NCBI GenBank assembly: GCA_037349105.1
Contig: JAYJMM010000120.1
Span: 6,390,001 to 6,454,000, forward strand
Origin: Limnomonas spitsbergensis
Taxonomy: Eukaryota > Chlorophyta > Chlorophyceae > Chlamydomonadales
Direction: 5' to 3'
Length of the DNA: 64,000 nt
Made by a program: the position numbers and the translations under genes. Positions 36,074 through 45,667 of the stretch are shown piece after piece. The first letter of the stretch is position 1, and the number at the start of each line of letters is the position of its first letter. The notes below the pieces were generated by a model. It was not told the origin of the DNA. It saw nothing but the letters and a program-made list of their open reading frames with translations, and did not search any database.

Positions 36074-36589
36074 TCAACCAGCCTCTGTGCTTTTTGTGCT
36101 GCTAGGCGCTGCTCTTGTGTTTTCTTTTCTCGTGTGCGCTGATCTTTGCTCTTTGCGGTGCTCTTTGCGCTCCTCTGCGCGCTGATCTTTGCGCTGATCT
36201 TTGTTCCTTGTGCTGCTCTTGTCTTTGCGTAGCACTTTGTGCTGTTCTTTGCGCTGTTCTTTGCTCTGTTCTTTGCTCTGTTCTTTGCTCTGTTCTTTGC
36301 TCTGTTCTTTGCGCTGTTCTTTGCTCTGTTCTTTGCTCTGTTCTTTGCTCTGTTCTTTGCTCTGTTCTTTGCGCAGTTCTTTGCTCTGTTCTTTGCTCTG
36401 TTCTTTGCTCTGTTCTTTGCGCTGTTCTTTGCGCTGTTCTTTGCGCTGTTCTTTGCGCTGTTCTTTGCGCTGTTCGCTGCTCTGTGCGCTTTGCTCTTTG
36501 TGGTGCTCTTTGCGCCACTCCATGCGCGCGCTGATCTCTGCAAAGGCGCCTGCAAGATCTTTGCCGCCGTCAGACGGATTGTCAGCCAT
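36074..36589 (-). CDS. KEQ-repeat protein, 171 aa, hypothetical
   Basis: The product starts MADNPSDGGKDLAGAFAEIS, continues ARMEWRKEHHKEQS, and then becomes about 25 repeats of KEQR/KEQS followed by a basic Lys/Arg/Gln/Ser tail (HTRKENTRAAPSSTKSTEAG). The ATG at 36589 opens a non-repetitive N-terminus, which is the main reason to take it as a real start. The repeat would form a highly charged single alpha helix or coiled coil. The underlying 12-bp DNA repeat is open in other frames on both strands, so coding is not proven. A 73-bp hairpin lies about 125 bp upstream of the start. No family is recognised. It may belong to a small mobile element bounded by GCCTCGCCGGG words. Confidence 0.35.
   Translation of the reverse strand: MADNPSDGGKDLAGAFAEISARMEWRKEHHKEQSAQSSEQRKEQRKEQRKEQRKEQRKEQSKEQSKEQSKELRKEQSKEQSKEQSKEQSKEQRKEQSKEQSKEQSKEQSKEQRKEQHKVLRKDKSSTRNKDQRKDQRAEERKEHRKEQRSAHTRKENTRAAPSSTKSTEAG
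36232..36480. repeat. 12-bp microsatellite-like coding repeat
   Basis: About 20 tandem copies of a 12-bp unit (GCTGTTCTTTGC on the plus strand). Nearly all variation is a G/T switch at one position, which toggles Arg and Ser codons on the minus strand. Confidence 0.9.
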
Positions 36590-36711
36590 GACGAAAGAGA
36601 CCGTGGAGAAAGAGAGATAAATTGAACGAGATGAATGAAACGAATTACGCGCGCGACTGTGAGTGATAATCAAGTGATGAAATGGAGCCACGCCTCGCTG
36701 TCACGCTTATA

Positions 36712-36784
36712 CGTACCCGGCGAGGCTTGAGTTTTGCATCGACCCCCCTGGGCACGATGCAAAAATCATGCCTCGCCGGGTACG
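36712..36784. repeat. 73-bp hairpin with 30-nt arms
   Basis: The left arm 36712-36741 (CGTACCCGGCGAGGC, TTGAG, TTTTGCATCG) pairs with the right arm 36755-36784 (CGATGCAAAA, ATCAT, GCCTCGCCGGGTACG) at 28 of 30 positions around a 13-nt loop. It sits between the KEQ-repeat gene and the left end of the MULE-like element. It could be a transposon terminus, a fold-back relic or a promoter structure. Confidence 0.85.
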
Positions 36785-36897
36785 GATAATGGGTGGGCAG
36801 GATCCCGAACACGATCCCGAACACTAGGGGAATTGACTTTTGTCTAGCTGGCACTATTTTTCGAGTTCCGGACACAGGTTATATTGGGCCCATGGCG

Positions 36898-36946
36898 CTG
36901 TCAAGAACGCCAGGTATGGAATCGCCAGGAATGAAAGGTACAGTCG
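36898..36946 (+). repeat. MULE-like element, left TIR
   Basis: CTGTCAAGAACGCCAGGTAT onward. It is matched in inverse orientation at 42498-42546. Confidence 0.85.
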
Positions 36947-37336
36947 ATGACACTCCGCGTCCCGACATAAAAGACGTTGCTTTCTTGCTTTTGAAAATAT
37001 GTTGGGCTGTGTTAAGGACTTCGCACTGCATATGATCTAGCGCGGGTCTCGTAGCTGTCGCCTACGAGAAGTTCGAAGTCGACCCGCTGGCCCTTAGCTA
37101 ACCTCGGGTTTGGGGTCCATGTCTATCATTTGTCTGGATTTGCATTTGCATTTGCATTTGTCATCGCTTTAGCAGAAATGGCGCGCTAAGCAGATATGGC
37201 GGCATCGGCAGTTGGCCTCAGTATAGTTTAGGGAGTATGTTCATTGCTTAACTCCTTGGACCGGCATGAGATGCAACTACTTCTTTTGTACCACATACAT
37301 CTTGACTTGATCCCTGGATTCCCCTTGCCACCCTAG

Positions 37337-38197
37337 GACGAAGAGGCCTGGGAGGAGGAGGACAACGATTCGGATGAGCTCTCTGAGGAGGAGGAGGGGG
37401 AGGAAGAGGAGGAGGAGGCCTTGGCTCCGACAGTGCTTGCGAGACGCTCGCCGCGGCGTCACGAGGTGCAGTCCAGGGTGGCTGTGCCATCTCGGCTGTC
37501 ATATGCGGGCCCCGCTGCCGGCCCCTCTGCTGGCCCCTCAGCCCTCCCCGCCAACAACCTCAATGCAGCAACGCCGGCCGTTGCCTTGTCACGTGGCCCA
37601 TGTCGCCCAGCAGCTGGCCCTCCGGCTGGCCCTTCCACCCAGCCACACATGAACACCTCAACCCGCCCCTCCAACTACCGCCCCTCCTCTCACCCCCCCA
37701 CCCGCCCCTCGACTCGCCCTCGATCCGCTCCCGCTGCCCCGAGCCAGGTTTCACCTAGGGGCATGAAGCGGTCCTCACCATGCACGCCGGCAGACGACTA
37801 TATTGTCGCCCTCAGGGCGCAGAAGGTGACCTTTCAGGTCAACCAGAGGCCTGTCCTGGCCCAGCAGCCGGGCCACGAGGTTTCCACCGGCGAGTGGTAC
37901 CCCATCCGGCGGTTGCGCCGCTGCATGGCTGTGGCCCAGGGCATCAGCCCGACTGCCACGTGCCATGACTGCGGCAGCGCCACCATCTCCAAGGGTGGCG
38001 CCGAGGCCATTAAGGTCGTCATTGCGCCTCGTCGCCCCTTGGAGAAGGGCGGCTACAACATGGTGGCCAAGTTCCGTTGTGCCGAGTGTTCTGTGGATGA
38101 GGCGCCCGATGTTGCAGCCTTGAGGATTGAGCTGAGGGACGCGGGGGTATACCCTTCCTTTATTAACGGTATTCTGGAGCGCATGGGCCACGTGTGA
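37337..38197 (+). CDS. Acidic/Pro-rich protein with paired Cys motifs (exon, 5' incomplete)
   Basis: An exon opens after a good acceptor (CCACCCTAG) at 37337 and reads to a TGA at 38195-38197. A GTGAGT donor at 38194 would be an alternative end. It starts with an acidic run (DEEAWEEEDNDSDELSEEEE), has a long Pro/Ala/Ser-rich linker, and ends in a compact domain. That domain holds GEWYPIRRLRRCMAVAQG, then CHDCG and, about 40 residues on, RCAEC. It finishes VYPSFINGILERMGHV. The two CxxC pairs suggest a zinc-binding domain. The first exon or exons should lie between the left TIR and 37300 but are not identified. Because it sits inside the transposon TIRs it is probably an accessory gene of the element. 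I do not recognise the family. Confidence 0.5.
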   Translation, partial: DEEAWEEEDNDSDELSEEEEGEEEEEEALAPTVLARRSPRRHEVQSRVAVPSRLSYAGPAAGPSAGPSALPANNLNAATPAVALSRGPCRPAAGPPAGPSTQPHMNTSTRPSNYRPSSHPPTRPSTRPRSAPAAPSQVSPRGMKRSSPCTPADDYIVALRAQKVTFQVNQRPVLAQQPGHEVSTGEWYPIRRLRRCMAVAQGISPTATCHDCGSATISKGGAEAIKVVIAPRRPLEKGGYNMVAKFRCAECSVDEAPDVAALRIELRDAGVYPSFINGILERMGHV

Positions 38198-38514
38198 GTA
38201 AGTAGATGAGCTGGCTTTGCAGGAACAAACAAATTGAGGCTGAGTTCCCCTAGCTTTGCAAATTTCAAGTACCATTTGGGCGGACTTGTGGGGTGACCCC
38301 TTCTATAAGCTGCTGTTAGGCTGCTAGACCCATACCATTTTGAGAGGCCCAATTTGCCTTTTATATTGCAGTGACTGACATAATGCGCATCTCGGAGCGT
38401 TGTGGCAGCTGTCGGTTGGTACGTCAGTGGTTTTGCTGCGGTGCCCTTTGCTTGGCCTCAGTTTATGTGCACTATGACGCAAGGTTGTTGGTTGTTCAAA
38501 CTGATGTAACAAGT

Positions 38515-39030
38515 AAATTCAAAACCTAGGGCTGGACAATAGGGCCACAGTTCAATGCCTTCATAGCCCATTCCTAATTCCTTCAGTTTATGCCCATTGC
38601 TTTGGGCCCACTGGCCTGAGCTTATGACGGCTGTTCAGCCCGATGTCACTGATTAAATTCAAAACCTACGGCTGGACCATAGGGCCACAGCTCAATGCCT
38701 TCAGAGCCCATTCCTAATTCCTATAGCCTATGTCCATGCTTCGGGCCCACTGTGACCTAAGCGTGCCTAACGTTCCAGAAAGATAGCAGTTTCCTAGATT
38801 AAAATAGCAGTTTCACAGATTCTGCAAGGCAGCCAAAGCCAAGCCAAAGGGGTATTGGCTGTTCAGTGATTTCAAACAGTGATTGCAAACAGCCTGAAGT
38901 AGAGGTAACGGCAGCAACAATGCAGCCGCACCGGTAGTGACAGTGTTTGCACACACCCTGAAGTAGCGGTACCGGCAGTTGCTACGCTAGCGACAGTGAT
39001 TGCACACAGCCTGAAGCAGTGGTAATTGTT
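38515..39030. repeat. Short tandem duplications inside the MULE-like element
   Basis: AAATTCAAAACCTAGGGCTG and its ~115-bp context recur 140 bp later (38515 and 38655). A TTGCACACAGCCTGAAG unit then recurs three times near 38885, 38946 and 39001. No coding is seen. Confidence 0.7.
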
Positions 39031-39375
39031 CAACCATACCCTAACAATACAAGACTAACATAATTGTTAAACCGTAAATAAACACTAGAAGGTGAACAAA
39101 ATTAATCAATACGGTTCTAATACCAGAAAATGAACTCCAGAAAATCATGATAACAACTACCGGGGTAACCTCAGAGTGGCTAACGTTCCAGAAGCAACAG
39201 TTTCACAGATCATGCAGGGCAGCCAAGGCTGCAAGCTCTGGAGTGACAAAGCTGTTGCTAGAGCTGCTCTGCACTCTCTTGGGTGCACGAACACTCACTG
39301 GGGCTTCTCCAGCTGGTTGAATCCCGGCTGGTCTGTATTGCAGGGCTGTGTGCTGTTGCAATGCGATATTATAAT

Positions 39376-39805
39376 ATTATGCATCGTGATAGGCAGCTAG
39401 GACTATCCTGCAAATCTTGATAAATTCTGACGAACTTGATTTTAGCCCCAGATCACCCCATTTTGCCTCAAAGCCCCGCTTTAAGCGCAGGCACGCAGCA
39501 GGTGGTCCAAGAAAAGTCAGATTTCAACAGGAGAACAAAATATTATGCATCAGCATAGGCAGCTAGGACTATCCTGCAAATCGTGATAAATTCTGACAAA
39601 CTCAATTTGGGCCCCAGATCACCCCATTTTGCCCCAAGCCGGCACGCTCAAAGCCCGCTTTAAGCGCAGGCACGCAGCAGGTGGTCCAAGAAAAGTCAGA
39701 TTTCAACAGGAGAACAAAATATTATGCATCAGCATAGGCAGCTAGGACTATCCTGCAAATCTTGATGAATTATGACAAACTTGATTTGGGCCCCTGATCA
39801 CCCCA
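39376..39805. repeat. 166-179 bp tandem repeat, about 2.5 copies
   Basis: Units begin ATTATGCATC at 39376, 39542 and 39721. Each holds AGGCAGCTAGGACTATCCTG and CAGATCACCCCATTTTG. They lie 3' of the transposase-like exons, probably in its intron or 3' region. Confidence 0.9.
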
Positions 39806-39865
39806 TTTTCTCCAAGCGGGCGCGCTTGGTTCACAAACAATCAGTTTTGAATGGGCCAAAAAACA

Positions 39866-42366
39866 TACCTTGAAGCATGTGCCATCCCTCAGCAACAATT
39901 TGTTGAACCATGCCATGTACTTTGGCTGTGGCCGATTCTCCCTTCGATCCTCAGGCACTGCCGGGTAGATAGACACGTGGCCCCCGATGCCGCCCACTCG
40001 GACCTATAGGAACCTTGAGCTGAAGACATGCAGCAAGGGTGAAAGGCATCATAATCACTCATCATCATCACAATCACCCACCAGCCACCCAGGAGGGGGG
40101 GGCACTCTGCACCAGCCCTGAAGAAATAGGCTAGGGGACTTGCCTTCACCGCAAGCCCTTCGAGGGTGCGGAGAGCGCGAGCGGCAGCAGAAACTCCCAC
40201 AGATGTTTCCCTGAAGAAAGACGCAAGATTAGGCAAGGACAGAGATACCACAAATATTCAAAACTTCCATCATCAACAGAACTCACTATTTTCCTTCCTG
40301 AAGCCAGCACCATATTTCACTAGGCGCTTCAGGGCCTTGGGGCCGTGGTACAGGCACAGAAAAAAGTGCGTCATCGACTGGATCTGCGCCTGAATCTCCA
40401 GATACCTGCAGCAAAAGAAAGGAGCTTCTAGATCTGTGGGCAGCCCTAAACACTGACACACTCACATGAGCCATACCTCTGACTGTCTCCGTTGACGGCA
40501 TGCTCCCCACATGCCTCATCCAGGGGGCCACTCATCGTCTTGAGGTAGCAATCATCGCCCACAATTAGCCTGTGGCATTGAAAAAGCATCACGGATTACG
40601 GACATAATGTCACACATTTTCAAAAGTCTCATACACTTACTTCTTTCCATTCAGCTCAAGACACAGGCCGTTGATCAAGGCCATGTCATGGTCCGTGACG
40701 ATGAACGATGGCAGCAGGGTACGGGAAGCCAGCAAGCAAGATGGGTCAGTCTGATCCGCCCTCTTGATGGTGGATAATGCGCGGACTAGGATCTGAATCC
40801 CCATGCGGTACGCAACACAGTCCCTCAAGCTTGTGATAACCTCAGCGAGGATCAGGCTGTGGTTCTCCCCCTCCTCAAGATCGTTGTGGAGAAACAGAGT
40901 GTGCAGAACCTTGTGGCCATGTACGTCCTTCACCTTTGTTGGAACACATGTCAGACACAAGTCAGAAATCGTAACATTTACAACAAAAATGCAAATGCAA
41001 GTAAAGGCTGGTAGAGGAGGGCAAAGGCAAACAGAATAAGACACAAGGAAGCAATAGTAAAAGCAGGCAAGCAGAATTACGCTACGTTGACAGGCCCATG
41101 GCCGGTGGCCTGAGCAGCAGGAATCCTTGCACCAGGCCCCCACGGCCAAAGGCCGCGGGGTACTTGAATTGTTCCTGGAGCGTGCTAAATAATCCCTGGC
41201 AAGCAGAGGCATGAAATTTAACTTACCAAACCACCCACTGTGTCAATGTACCAACCATGGCGGCCCCTCGCCTTACAGAATTTCCAGCGTCTGACTTGCC
41301 CCTCAATGGCGCGCACAATGAGGAAGTGCCCATCCTCCAAGTTGACGACCAGCTGTGTGTCTCCATACATGATCCTGCCGGCCTGGTCTTCCACCGGGGT
41401 GGCATTCATGTCCTGCTCTGCCAGCTCCTTTGACAGCAGAATCAGGGAAAGCACGTCGTCTTTGTGGCGGATGAAACGCCGCTTGCGCTCCTCCGAGATG
41501 GCCTGCCTAAGGACTTGGGAAGAGGTGCCAACCAAGCTGGTTGTGTTGTCAAGCTGGTGCACAAGCGGCCGGGCACTGAGGCTGAGTGCATGCGCATAGG
41601 CTGGTGCTCTGCCTACCGCTGTGGTGACAGCTGCCTGGCGTGATGCCCCAGAGAGTCTTCCTACCACTCTCCCGCCTGAGGTGTGCTGGCAATCTCCGTT
41701 GAAGACCACGCGCAGCTCGCCTGGAGCATCGCGAGTTTGCATGAGCATGCATGCCCCGGGGCACCCGTTTTGCATATGCACACAGCAGCTACAGAAGTAC
41801 CACTGGGCATCCTCATGGACAGCTTTACCCAAGGCCTTCGTGCGATTGGTTTCACTTGGCCTCTGGATGAGGACTGCACGGCTTGATGGTTGTGGCCACC
41901 ATTCTGGTCATGCTGTCCATGCTGCCCTTGCTGTCTCTGAAGTCCCAGCTGGCTCTGCTGACCCAGCTGCCAGCCCCGCTGTGTCTGCTGCCCCTGCAGC
42001 ACTACCTGTCCCTGCTGCTCCAGCTGACCCGACATGGCCAAACGAGGCTAGTCTTGCAGATGTGGGCCAGTAAAGCTGGAAGTGAGCTGGCCAAAAAGAC
42101 ATGAGGGCAGCGAAGAGGCTCTTCACTGCCTCCCTGGCGGTTGACCTGAAGCCCGTCGTTGAGGCAGCGTCCAGAATTCTGGCATCCACGAACTTCTGAT
42201 CAACTAGCTCGTCCGCTGTTTCTCCAGGCGGGATGCATCTTACCGAGCCCAGCGGTATGACGAAATTCTGGTTGCGCAAGGTTCTGACACTGCCGGCAGT
42301 AGACATGGGCTGATGCAGATGCGAGGCTAAGATGCCACCAAGCTCCTGGCTACTTTGCTCGTCCAT
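39866..42366 (-). CDS. MULE-like transposase gene, spliced, probably damaged
   Basis: The first ATG is at 42366. Plausible minus-strand exons run 42366-41908 (then an in-frame TGA, or a short intron over the Gly/Ala/Gln-rich part), about 41895-41227, 40933-40641, 40569-40477, 40405-40287, and weaker ones near 40214 and 40000-39866. The middle exons join cleanly in frame. Family evidence: a WRKY/GCM-type zinc-finger-like stretch (WYFCSCCVHMQNGCPGACML, later CQHTSG), then GWYIDTVGGLV with a candidate first catalytic Asp. KVLHTLFLHNDL and ILAEVITSL follow, then SFIVTDHDMALINGL with the candidate second Asp. This order matches MULE-type DDE transposases. The catalytic Glu was not identified and the last exons do not join in a single clean frame. 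Confidence 0.6.
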
Positions 42367-42497
42367 CGTTATCCGGTGCGAAATCAGGTGGGCGCTAGCG
42401 ATTAGCCTCAGGCTGCCCGATATAACAGGAGACCAAATTGCATAAGGGGAACACGATTCTGCGATATAAAAAGTTGTGAGACGTTGTGAGACTCAGC

Positions 42498-42546
42498 GAC
42501 CTGTACCTTTCATTCCTGGCGATTTCATACCTGGCGTTCTTGACAG
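42498..42546 (-). repeat. MULE-like element, right TIR
   Basis: Inverse of the left TIR. On the plus strand it reads CTGTACCTTTCATTCCTGGC onward and ends GTTCTTGACAG. Confidence 0.85.
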
Positions 42547-42736
42547 GGGGGTCATGGCGCGGGCTACTTGGTGCGACCGAGGTCAGCTTTCCATATTTTG
42601 AATTCCTCTTCTCTGCGCGTAAGCAATTCCACCACCTTTGGGCATCGCAGCTGTGTTAGCGACCGGTCGATCGATGCTGACCTGTCAATTGTCACCTATC
42701 ATCGCAACGGACGGTGCGCAGGCCACAGGCGCCAGT

Positions 42737-42849
42737 CAGGTCTCCCATAACTCGTATGTACCGCGAGGGGGGTATACAGTATGTACCGCAAGGGGGATAC
42801 TCATATGAACCCACGTCTTTCGCCCTAAAAGAGATCGCACAATTAATTA
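42737..42849 (+). repeat. Left TIR of the minisatellite-bearing element
   Basis: CAGGTCTCCCATAACTCGTA onward to GAGATCGCACAATTAATT. It pairs with 44077-44188 at roughly 90 percent identity. Confidence 0.9.
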
Positions 42850-43770
42850 AAAAGGCAGTGGTTCAGCATGCAGGCAGTGCATTAGGGAGGGAGGGGGGCA
42901 GTGGCGCAGCATGCATGCAGCGCATTAGGGAAGGAGGGGGGCGATGGTGCAGCATGCAGGTAGGGCATTAGGGAGGGAGGGGGGCGGTGGCGCAGCATGC
43001 AGGCAGCGCGTTAGGGAGGGAGGGGGGCGGTGGCGCAGCATGTAGGCTGCGCATTAGGGAGGGAGGATGGCGGTGGCGCAGCATGCAGGCAGCGCATTAG
43101 GGAGGGAGGGGGGCAGTGGTTCAGCATGCAGGCAGTGCATTAGGGAGGGAGGGGGGCAGTGGCACAGCATGCAGGCAGCGCGTTAGGGAGGGAGGGGGAT
43201 GGTGGTTCAGCATGCAGGCAACGCTTTAGGGAGGGAGGGAGGCGGTGGCGCAGCATGCCGGCAGCGCATTAGGGAGGGAGTGGGCGGTGGTGCAGCATGC
43301 AGGCAACGCATTAGGGAGGGAGGGGGGCGGTGGTGCAGTATGCAGGCAGCGCGCTAGGGAGGGAGGGGGGCGGTGGTGAAGCAAGCAGGCAGCGCGTTAG
43401 GGTGGGAGGGGGTCGTTGGTGCAGCATGCGGGCACGGGTGGGGGGAGGGAGGCGATGGTGCAGCATGCAAGCAGCGCATGCCAAGGAGGTAGGTGGGGTT
43501 CCAGTGGTGCAGCATGCAGGGAGCGCATGCCATGGTGGATGGGTGCGGTATTGCAGCATGTAGGTAGCGTATGCCAGGGTGGAGAGGGAGGCTTCAGTGC
43601 AGCGTGCATGCAACGCATGCCCTGGTGGATGGGGGACGGTAGTCCTGCATGCATGCATGGCAATAGGTGGGGAGAGGAACTGCCCTACAGCATGCAGGCA
43701 GCGCATGCCAGGAGGTCAGGGGTGTGGCGGTGTAACATGCTAGCAGCACATGCCTGGAGGGCAGGGTGCG
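42850..43770. repeat. Second 43-bp minisatellite, about 20 units
   Basis: CAGCATGCAGGCAG followed by GCATTAGGGAGGGAGGGGGG repeats at starts 42864, 42907, 42950, 42993, 43036, 43079, 43122, 43165, 43208 and 43251. These are exactly 43 bp apart. The spacing is then 42-49 bp with growing divergence towards 43740. Open frames across it are repeat by-products. Confidence 0.95.
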
Positions 43771-44076
43771 GTGGTACTGCTTTCACTGGTCATACCATGC
43801 AGTCGGAGCACTTGGACTGCTGGTAAGCAACCCAGCACTGAGGGGCCACGAGCCGTCGTCCTCCTCACCGTCTTCACTGCTCCCGCCACCAAGCGATCCA
43901 GGTTATGAAGCGTGAAGCTGACACAAACCCCAGGGCAGAAATTTATTATGCCTATTAAACTTAGGGGCCAGAGAGGGGGAGCTTTACTACTGTCACTGAG
44001 AGAGCGAGACTTATCCTTTTGTCGCGAGGATGCTTTGAATGAGTAAGGCCCATATCAAATACACACACATATAAAA

Positions 44077-44188
44077 ATTATACTGTGCGATCGCTTTTAG
44101 AGCGAAAGGCATGGGTTCACATTAGTACCCCCCTTGCGGTACATACTGTTTACCCCCCTCGCGGTACATACGAGTTATGGGAGACCTG
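44077..44188 (-). repeat. Right TIR of the minisatellite-bearing element
   Basis: Inverse copy of the left TIR. It ends GAGTTATGGGAGACCTG on the plus strand. Confidence 0.9.
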
Positions 44189-44537
44189 GCAGTCCCTGGC
44201 TCCCTCAGCGCCCACGCTCGAGGCCCAGCGACTGAAAGTCTCTAGAGTCCACACGCTTGGCTCCACGGTTGGCAAAGGGTGTCACAGACACGTGTCACCG
44301 ACACAGAGAGGCCAATTGCTCCCCCCTGGCTGTGTTTCCATTGGAGTTTGGGGTGAGCAGTCGGGCAGGTCGGTGGCAGCAAGCAGGACAGCTGGTGGTG
44401 TGGACCCCGGGGATCTGCCTACTCGCAGCCTGCAGGAGCCCCTCTGCAAGCTCGGAATACCATATCTCAGCCTGCTGGTGCAGATCGCGGCTGATGTCAG
44501 TGATTGGGCTGAGGCCACTGGCCGCACTGCGATGCAG
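44189..44537 (+). CDS. Unrecognised exon directly right of the TIR element
   Basis: The frame is open from inside the right TIR to a GTACTG donor after 44537. The most protein-like part is the end: DPGDLPTRSLQEPLCKLGI, then YLSLLVQIAADVSDWAEATG and RTAMQ. It might be joined to the next coding segment (GATCTGTTGCGTCAGG from 44950, after CACATCCAG). I see no family match. The frame's own ATG (44085) lies in or beside the TIR, so a native start is not evident; the element may have separated this exon from upstream ones. Confidence 0.3.
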
Positions 44538-44872
44538 GTACTGCTTTGCTGTCCCTTTCCACACATTGCTAGGAGGATCGCTTGCGGCATTCTTGTTGAT
44601 CTGCATTCACTGAAAACTACTTAAGGTCATTTTGGTTGGCCTTGCATTGAGGGGAGGTCACGGTAATGGCATGTGGCCACTATGTGGCTTTGTCTGGCGT
44701 GTGTGTTTGAAGGGCTCCAGATCTTGGGCTCCCTGATACCGGTACTTCCTAAGAGTGTAACTGTATAAGTAACATTGCGTTATAAACGTATTTGATACAA
44801 GTTTATAGGCCCACAGTGAATAACTTGGGAATCTGAATATCATTCTGGTACCATAAAATTACTTTCCTCGGT

Positions 44873-45529
44873 ATGTGTGAATTTGCTGATCGAACAAGCA
44901 AGGAGGCTGCGCAACATCCCACCCACTGCTGCCGCCTCTGCCACATCCAGGATCTGTTGCGTCAGGTGGGCAGGCTGATCCAGGATCAGCTTAGCGCTGA
45001 ATCATCGGCCCAGGCTGCTGCCTCTGCTGCCATGGGTGCTGCTGCTGCTTCTACCTCTGCTGCCGTTGCTGCTGCTGCTGCTGCTGCTGCTTCTACCTCT
45101 GCTGCCGTCGGTGCTGCTGCTGCTGCTGCCTCTGCTGCCGTTGCAGCTGCTGCCGCTTCTCCTACCTCTGCTGCCGTGACTGCTGGCGCAGCCGATGTTG
45201 CCTCTTCTGCAGTTACTGCTGGTAGCGCTTCAAGAGGGCGACCTCCTGCTTGTGCTGCCGCATATGAAACCTCCTTCGACGCAGATGATGCTGCATCAAC
45301 CGCAGGGGCCGAATGCCAGAATGAGGGAGCTCTATTCCCGATTCCTGGCGTTAACTTCACAGTCATGCTCTGTGCAATCTTGCCTCTGAGGCTGGTTGTG
45401 ATGATCAAATTACACAACGTGTGTTACCGGTATATCCAAGTTGAGCCGCTGATAGCTTGGGAATTGGGAACGTGTTCATGTTTCCGCGCTTCTTTTGTAT
45501 TAAACATAAATGGACACTGTCTGGCATAA
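44873..45529 (+). CDS. Poly-Ala/Ser protein fragment, hypothetical
   Basis: The plus-strand frame reads DLLRQVGRLIQDQLSAESS, then about 100 residues that are almost only Ala with Ser, Thr and Val from GCTGCTGCT-type repeats. It finishes with a short ordinary-looking tail. The opposite strand is also open over 44986-45417 (Ala/Glu-rich), so strand and even coding status are uncertain. A helix such as VGRLIQDQL before the low-complexity run favours the plus strand. Confidence 0.3.
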   Translation: MCEFADRTSKEAAQHPTHCCRLCHIQDLLRQVGRLIQDQLSAESSAQAAASAAMGAAAASTSAAVAAAAAAAASTSAAVGAAAAAASAAVAAAAASPTSAAVTAGAADVASSAVTAGSASRGRPPACAAAYETSFDADDAASTAGAECQNEGALFPIPGVNFTVMLCAILPLRLVVMIKLHNVCYRYIQVEPLIAWELGTCSCFRASFVLNINGHCLA

Positions 45530-45667
45530 TACATCCCTGTGACAACACCTGCCGCACATAGGTCCCACGGCGCCCTGGGCCTCGGATTAAGGATGCCATC
45601 ATTTCGGGGTTAGCACTAGGCAGGCTACCATTGCAAAGTAAACTGATCAAGGTTCTTCTGCTCCACC

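Larger units (their letters stand above)
36891..42560. mobile_element. MULE-like DNA transposon with TIRs and 8-bp direct repeat
   Basis: Inverted repeats of about 49 bp, CTGTCAAGAACGCCAGG onward, lie at 36898-36946 and 42498-42546 with one substitution and one 1-nt indel. The octamer CATGGCGC flanks both ends in direct orientation (36891-36898 and 42553-42560) and is a candidate target-site duplication. Seven extra bases (GGGGGGT) separate the right TIR from its octamer. The element is 5.7 kb. It carries a spliced minus-strand transposase-like gene and a plus-strand gene, both reading inward, with tandem repeats between them. Confidence 0.7.
42737..44188. mobile_element. Non-autonomous TIR element carrying a 43-bp minisatellite
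   Basis: Near-perfect inverted repeats of about 113 bp bound this 1452-bp segment: 42737-42849 and 44077-44188, outermost CAGGTCTCCCATAACTCG. Each TIR holds TATGTACCGC twice, with G-runs. There is no transposase-like ORF. The interior is a 43-bp minisatellite (42850-43770) plus about 300 bp of unique sequence. No perfect target-site duplication is seen: the flanks read GCCAGT on the left and GCAGT on the right. Confidence 0.85.

Noticed and set aside
36115..36625. Plus-strand LFFA/CSLL repeat ORFs as membrane proteins
   Set aside because: By-products of the 12-bp repeat; they lack the non-repetitive N-terminus present on the minus strand.
42714..43826. ORFs across the second minisatellite on both strands
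   Set aside because: Periodic translations of the 43-bp unit, with no independent support.
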